In this document: piece after piece, positions 60,258 to 64,000 of the stretch | How positions within the stretch are numbered: position 1 is the first letter of the stretch | How the letters are laid out: each line of letters starts with the position of its first letter | Assembly: GCF_042610495.1 (NCBI RefSeq) | Contig: NZ_JBHGAP010000002.1 | Span: forward strand, 62,001-126,000 | DNA: 64,000 nt | Source of the DNA: RU20A sp042610495 | GTDB taxonomy: Bacteria > Pseudomonadota > Alphaproteobacteria > Rhizobiales > Rhizobiaceae | Direction of reading: 5' to 3' | Notes under the pieces: generated by a model | The model's input: only the letters and a program-made list of their open reading frames with translations | Told to the model about the DNA's origin: nothing | Databases searched by the model: none | Translations under genes and position numbers: made by a program

Positions 60258-61832
60258 ATGAGCACGCCCGGCGCCTACTACCGCCTCGCGCGCATCGGCA
60301 TCGTGCTGATCCGCGCCGGCGTCTTCTCCGCCATCCCTGCCGAGAACCTGCCGCCGGCGCTGCGCGTCGTGCAGTCCGTCGCCGGCCTCTTCGAACGCCG
60401 CACCCGGCAAGGCGAGGACCGGCGTGAACGCGTGGCCCGCGCCATCGAGCGGCTCGGCCCTTCCTACGTCAAGATGGGCCAGTTCCTCTCGACGCGACCC
60501 GACGTGGTCGGCGCGCAGTTTGCCACCGACCTCGCGCTCCTGCAGGACCGCATGGCGACCTTCCCGCAGGCCGAGGCCGAGGCGATCATTTCCGGCTCGC
60601 TTGGGCGCAGCATCACCGATCTCTACGCCCGTTTCGATCCGCCGATCGCGGCCGCCTCGATCGCGCAGGTGCACCCGGCCGAAGTCGCCGACGGCAGCCA
60701 GCGCCGCAAGGTGGCGGTGAAGGTCGTGCGTCCCGGCGTGCGCCAGCGCTTCGCGCAGGATCTCGAGGCCATGTATCTCGTGGCGCGGCTGCAGGAGCGC
60801 TATGTGCGCAATGCGCGCCGCCTGCGTCCCGTCGAGGTCACCCGCACGCTCGAGCAGACCACCCGCATCGAGATGGACCTGCGGCTTGAAGCGGCCGCGC
60901 TCTCCGAGATCGCCGAGAACACCGCCAGCGACCAGGGCTTCCGCGTTCCCAAGGTCGACTGGGAGCGGACGGGCCGCGATGTCGTCACCATGGAGTGGAT
61001 CGACGGCACCCGCATGTCGGATCTGGAAGCCCTGCGCCGGGCCGGCCACGATCTCAATCGTCTGGCCGACACGCTGATCCAGTCCTTCCTGCGGCATACG
61101 CTGCGCGACGGCTTCTTCCATGCCGACATGCACCAGGGCAACCTGATGGTGGATGCGGCGGGAACGATCGTCGCGGTCGATTTCGGCATTGTCGGGCGGC
61201 TCGGCAAGAAGGAGCGCCGTTTCCTCGCCGAAATCCTCTACGGCTTCATCCAGCGCGACTATGCGCGCGTGGCGGCGGTGCATTTCGAAGCCGGCTATGT
61301 GCCGGGCCATCACGACGTGGCGAGCTTCGCGCAGGCGATCCGCGCCATCGGCGAGCCGATCCACGGCCAGCCGGCCGAGACCATCTCCATGGCGCGGCTT
61401 CTGACGCTGCTCTTCGAGATCACCGAACTCTTCGACATGCAGACGCAGCCGCAGCTCGTCATGCTCCAGAAGACCATGGTCGTGGTGGAGGGCGTGGCAC
61501 GCACGCTCAATCCGCGCTTCAACATGTGGAAGGCGGCCGAGCCGGTCGTTTCCGACTGGATCCGCGACAATCTCGGGCCGAAGCGCATCCTTGTCGATGT
61601 TCGCGAAGGCCTTTCCGCCGCCATGCGGCTGGCCGAAGCCGCGCCGGAAATCGCGACCAAGACCGAGCAGTTCAGCCGCGACCTGACCTCCATGGCCGAA
61701 CACGGCCTGCGCTTCGATATCGCCACGGCCGAGGCGATCGGCGAGGCGGAAGCGCGCCACAGCCGTTCCGGCCGCATCGCGCTCTGGGTGATCGCGATCG
61801 CCGCCGTCGTCATCGCCTGGCACGTCGTCTGA
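60258..61832 (+). CDS. ubiB: Ubiquinone biosynthesis protein UbiB (ABC1/ADCK kinase-like)
   Basis: UbiB is an atypical protein-kinase-like ATPase needed for ubiquinone synthesis, bound to the inner membrane. The 524-residue product from 60258 (MSTPGAYYRLARIGIVLIRA) has the KxGQ motif in PSYVKMGQFLSTRPD, the Ala-rich loop PPIAAASIAQVHPA that replaces the glycine loop of kinases, the HADMHQGNLMV catalytic-type loop and VDFGIVGRLG. The C-terminal membrane segment is IALWVIAIAAVVIAWHVV. Its start lies five bases after ubiE. Confidence 0.95.
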   Translation: MSTPGAYYRLARIGIVLIRAGVFSAIPAENLPPALRVVQSVAGLFERRTRQGEDRRERVARAIERLGPSYVKMGQFLSTRPDVVGAQFATDLALLQDRMATFPQAEAEAIISGSLGRSITDLYARFDPPIAAASIAQVHPAEVADGSQRRKVAVKVVRPGVRQRFAQDLEAMYLVARLQERYVRNARRLRPVEVTRTLEQTTRIEMDLRLEAAALSEIAENTASDQGFRVPKVDWERTGRDVVTMEWIDGTRMSDLEALRRAGHDLNRLADTLIQSFLRHTLRDGFFHADMHQGNLMVDAAGTIVAVDFGIVGRLGKKERRFLAEILYGFIQRDYARVAAVHFEAGYVPGHHDVASFAQAIRAIGEPIHGQPAETISMARLLTLLFEITELFDMQTQPQLVMLQKTMVVVEGVARTLNPRFNMWKAAEPVVSDWIRDNLGPKRILVDVREGLSAAMRLAEAAPEIATKTEQFSRDLTSMAEHGLRFDIATAEAIGEAEARHSRSGRIALWVIAIAAVVIAWHVV

Positions 61833-61945
61833 GGCGGCGAGCCCCTGTGCCTCAGGGAACGCCACAGCCGGTCCTTGAGGGTGTAGTCTCGTGAACGGGT
61901 GGGATGGTCCTGCCCGAAACGGCGCTCACTCAGGGAGTTGGTTCC

Positions 61946-62191
61946 ATGCGCAAGGTCATCATTGCAGGCATCGTCGCGCTTGGCGCGATGGTCGCTTCGG
62001 CCGCACCGTCGGCCGCTGGCGGCTTCACGCTCAGCATCGGCACCGGCTATCATGACGCCGAGGTGCTGCCGGTCGGCCACTACTACGGTCACCGCAAGCA
62101 CTATTACAAGCAGTACTGCTTCATCAAGAAGATCCGCAAGTACGACTACTACGGCAATCTCGTGGTGAAGCGCATCCGCGTCTGCCGTTGA
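61946..62191 (+). CDS. Small secreted protein with Cys-bracketed C-terminal motif (paralogue B)
   Basis: An 81-residue protein from 61946 (MRKVIIAGIVALGAMVASAA) with GGGAG upstream. The signal peptide is about 1-26 (cleavage near SAAGG). A His/Tyr-rich middle (GHYYGHRKHYYKQY) is followed by the same Cys-bracketed block as the protein at 55115: C-F-I-K-K-I, then Y-D-Y-Y-G-N-L-V and K-R-I-R-V-C, with 16 of 23 positions identical and the rest mostly conservative. The His-rich segment suggests metal binding, but that is inference. It lies between ubiB and macA, has its own terminator, and has no known family to my knowledge. Confidence 0.8.
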   Translation: MRKVIIAGIVALGAMVASAAPSAAGGFTLSIGTGYHDAEVLPVGHYYGHRKHYYKQYCFIKKIRKYDYYGNLVVKRIRVCR

Positions 62192-62231
62192 CGGGCACGA
62201 TCCGTCACCGGCCTTCGGGCATCTGCGACAG

Positions 62232-62263
62232 CCAGCCCGGCACCTTCGCGCCGGGCTGGTTTC
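62232..62263 (+). terminator. Terminator after small secreted protein gene B
   Basis: CCAGCCCGGC (62232-62241) pairs with GCCGGGCTGG (62250-62259), followed by TTTCC. It separates this gene from macA. Confidence 0.75.
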
Positions 62264-62423
62264 CGGCGTGAACCGCTCCTGCTTCACCGCGATGTGAGGG
62301 CTGCGGCAAAATTCCATGCGCATGAAGCCTTGGCAGGGCGTGAACGGAACACAATCTCCGGATAAGACTGCAGGCCTGCCGGATGTCCGGCCGTGCCGCA
62401 CACCCCGGAGTTTCCCCTCGTCC

Positions 62424-63659
62424 ATGGCTTCCCTTCGCGATCCGCAACCGGCAACCCCGCAGACGGCTGCGCCAGCCTCTCCCGCAGCGACGCCGGTGCG
62501 GCCGAAGCGACGCGGCAAGCGCGGGCGCTGGCTGATCGCGCTTGTCATCCTCGCGCTTGCCGGCGGCGCGGGCGCCTACCGCTACCTGTCGACCGAGAGC
62601 AAGACCGAGGCGAATGTGCTGACGGACACGGTGTCGCGCGGGGACATCGAAAGCCTCGTGACGGCCACCGGCGTCGTGAAACCTTTCAAGGATGTGGATG
62701 TGGGCGCGCAGGTCTCCGGCCAGTTGCTGCGCATTCCCGTCGAGATCGGGGATCAGGTGAAGCAGGGCGACCTGATCGCGGAAATCGATCCCGCCTCGAT
62801 CAAGACGCAGATCGAGATCGCCGAAGCCGAGCTCGCCAATCTGAAGGCGCAACTGGCCGGCCGGCAGGCGCAGGCGACGCTGGCCGCCCGCACGCTGGCG
62901 CGCCAGCAGGCGCTGGTGAAGGCCAACGGCGCCGCGCAGGCCGCGCTCGACGAGGCCGAGGCGACGGAGGCCGGGGCACGCGCCGACATCGACGCGCTGA
63001 ATGCGCAGATCCGCAAGCAGGAGGCGGCTCTTAAGGATGCCGGCATCAGCCTTGGCCACACCCAGATCTATGCCCCCATGGCCGGCACGGTGGTCGATAT
63101 CGCCGCCACCGAGGGCCAGACGCTGAACGCCAACCAGACGACGCCGACCATCGCCACGCTCGCCGACCTCTCGACCATGACGATCGAGGCCGATGTCTCG
63201 GAAGCCGATGTGAGCCGGCTCAAGGTCGGCATGCCCGTCTATTTCACCCTGCTCGGCGCACCGGACCTGCGCATCGAAGGCAAGCTCCGGCAGGTGAAGC
63301 CGAAGCCGTCCACGGAAAACAATGTCGTGCTCTACTCCGCCCTCTTCGACGTGCCGAATACGCAAGGGCGGCTGATGATCGACATGACGGCGGAGGTGTT
63401 CTTCGTCGAGGCCTCCGCGAAGAACGTGCTGAAGGTTCCGGTGACGGCGCTTTCGCGCGACCGCAACGGCAAGGCGGAGGTGACCGTGACGACGGCGGGC
63501 GGCGGGCGCGAGACGCGCACGATCGAAACGGGCCTGCGCGACCGCCTCTCCGTCGAGGTGCGCTCCGGGCTTTCGGAAGGCGACACGGTGGTGACCGGAC
63601 AGGCCTCCGAGCGATCCGGCCAGCAGCGTCGCCGCGGCGGCATGCCGCCGATGTTCTGA
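62424..63659 (+). CDS. Efflux RND/ABC periplasmic adaptor, MacA-like
   Basis: A membrane fusion protein of 411 residues that couples an inner-membrane ABC transporter (MacB-type, next gene) to an outer-membrane channel. From 62424 (MASLRDPQPATPQTAAPASP) an about 35-residue Pro/Ala-rich lead precedes the membrane segment (about 44-62). The lipoyl half-motif VKPFKDVDVGAQVSGQLLRI, a long coiled-coil hairpin (about 125-210), the second half LGHTQIYAPMAGTVVDIAAT and a beta-barrel region follow, as in MacA. A Gly/Arg tail (RRRGGMPPMF) ends it. The start at 62316 adds 36 residues with no support. It is 9 bp before the transporter ATPase gene. Confidence 0.88.
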   Translation: MASLRDPQPATPQTAAPASPAATPVRPKRRGKRGRWLIALVILALAGGAGAYRYLSTESKTEANVLTDTVSRGDIESLVTATGVVKPFKDVDVGAQVSGQLLRIPVEIGDQVKQGDLIAEIDPASIKTQIEIAEAELANLKAQLAGRQAQATLAARTLARQQALVKANGAAQAALDEAEATEAGARADIDALNAQIRKQEAALKDAGISLGHTQIYAPMAGTVVDIAATEGQTLNANQTTPTIATLADLSTMTIEADVSEADVSRLKVGMPVYFTLLGAPDLRIEGKLRQVKPKPSTENNVVLYSALFDVPNTQGRLMIDMTAEVFFVEASAKNVLKVPVTALSRDRNGKAEVTVTTAGGGRETRTIETGLRDRLSVEVRSGLSEGDTVVTGQASERSGQQRRRGGMPPMF

Positions 63660-63668
63660 GGTTTCCCC

Positions 63669-64000
63669 ATGGCCCTTCTTTCGCTCCGGAACCTCAGGCG
63701 CAGCTTTATCAACGGCGAGGCCGAGGTGGAGGTGCTGAAGGGCATCACGCTCGACATCGAGGAGGGCGAGTTCGTCGCCATCGTCGGCGCGTCGGGCTCC
63801 GGCAAATCGACCCTGATGAACATTCTCGGCTGCCTCGACCGGCCGACCTCCGGCACCTATAGCGTGGCGGGCGAGGATGTCGCGGATCTCGATACGGACC
63901 AGCTGTCTGCGCTGCGGCGCCGGCTCTTCGGCTTCGTCTTCCAGAGCTACAATCTGGTTCCCACCCTCAATGCGCTCGAAAATGTCGAGCTGCCGGCCGT
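63669..64000 (+). CDS. MacB-type ABC transporter, ATPase N-terminus (partial)
   Basis: The gene starts at 63669 and runs off the window; about 110 residues are visible. They read MALLSLRNLRRSFINGEAEV onwards and include Walker A GASGSGKSTLMNILGCLDRP and the Q-loop FGFVFQSYNLVPTLNALENV, as in MacB/LolD-type ATPases. The first nine bases after the macA stop form the gap, so the two are surely one operon. Whether the membrane domain is fused, as in MacB, is not visible. Confidence 0.9.
   Translation, partial: MALLSLRNLRRSFINGEAEVEVLKGITLDIEEGEFVAIVGASGSGKSTLMNILGCLDRPTSGTYSVAGEDVADLDTDQLSALRRRLFGFVFQSYNLVPTLNALENVELPA

Noticed and set aside
1..64000. CRISPR arrays, insertion sequences, prophage or genomic island
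   Set aside because: No regularly spaced repeats, transposase or integrase motifs, and gene content and composition are uniform housekeeping throughout.

Overview
This window is ordinary, gene-dense, GC-rich chromosome from an alphaproteobacterium, almost certainly a member of the Rhizobiaceae. The evidence is the gene order and the protein sequences: praR-metK-trmB; tsaB-rimI-fur/mur-olsA-miaB-phoH-ybeY-corC-lnt; murJ-glnD-mutS with divergent tme then olsB; lptCAB-rpoN-hpf-ptsN; grpE-hrcA with divergent rph-rdgB-hemW; and dnaA-rpsT-mutM with divergent ubiE-ubiB. I recall this order from Sinorhizobium and Agrobacterium relatives. Genus cannot be fixed by eye. I see no prophage, insertion sequence, integrase, toxin-antitoxin pair or CRISPR array.

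Layout. 1-1042 (minus): the rpmH-rnpA-yidC cluster with a good sigma-70 promoter. 1250-7986 (plus): a sensory block of two soluble-tailed chemoreceptors flanking an orphan sensor histidine kinase and a tRNA-Arg(ACG). 8014-12659: a nucleoside hydrolase, hsp20-DUF1150, and praR-metK-trmB with a striking palindrome before metK. 12820-21325 (minus): one long operon-like run joining tRNA modification (tsaB, miaB), ribosome maturation (rimI, ybeY), iron or manganese regulation (fur/mur), ornithine-lipid acylation (olsA) and envelope functions (corC, lnt). 21617-25580: nfu, usp and trpS, then a divergent long coiled-coil protein. 25880-33225 (minus): mutS, glnD, murJ. 33335-39204: tme, olsB with a recognisable Pho box, and a hybrid histidine kinase. 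39261-43826 (minus): an RlmI-like methylase-trmH-lspA operon and sppA-ihfB-lapA.

43999-49405 (plus) is the LPS-transport and nitrogen-regulation block: lptC, lptA, lptB, rpoN, hpf, ptsN. 49610-54868 carries grpE-hrcA against rph-rdgB-hemW, then an AHSA1 protein. 55115-64000 carries dnaA with an approximately 970-bp leader, rpsT, mutM, ubiE-ubiB and the start of a macAB-type efflux system. Two tiny secreted proteins (55115 and 61946) share an unusual cysteine-bracketed C-terminal motif and flank this dnaA-ubiB segment.

Themes. Envelope biogenesis is the strongest: YidC, Lnt, LspA, MurJ, LptABC, SppA, LapA-like, OlsA/OlsB and MacAB are all here. Nitrogen and phosphate control is second: GlnD, RpoN, PtsN, and a PhoB-type site at olsB. 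Several intergenic spaces hold palindromic repeats of the interspersed rhizobial kind. The best candidates for something little described are the paired small secreted proteins, the coiled-coil protein, the duplicated 39-bp element in the structured rpoN leader, and the palindromes in front of metK and tsaB.
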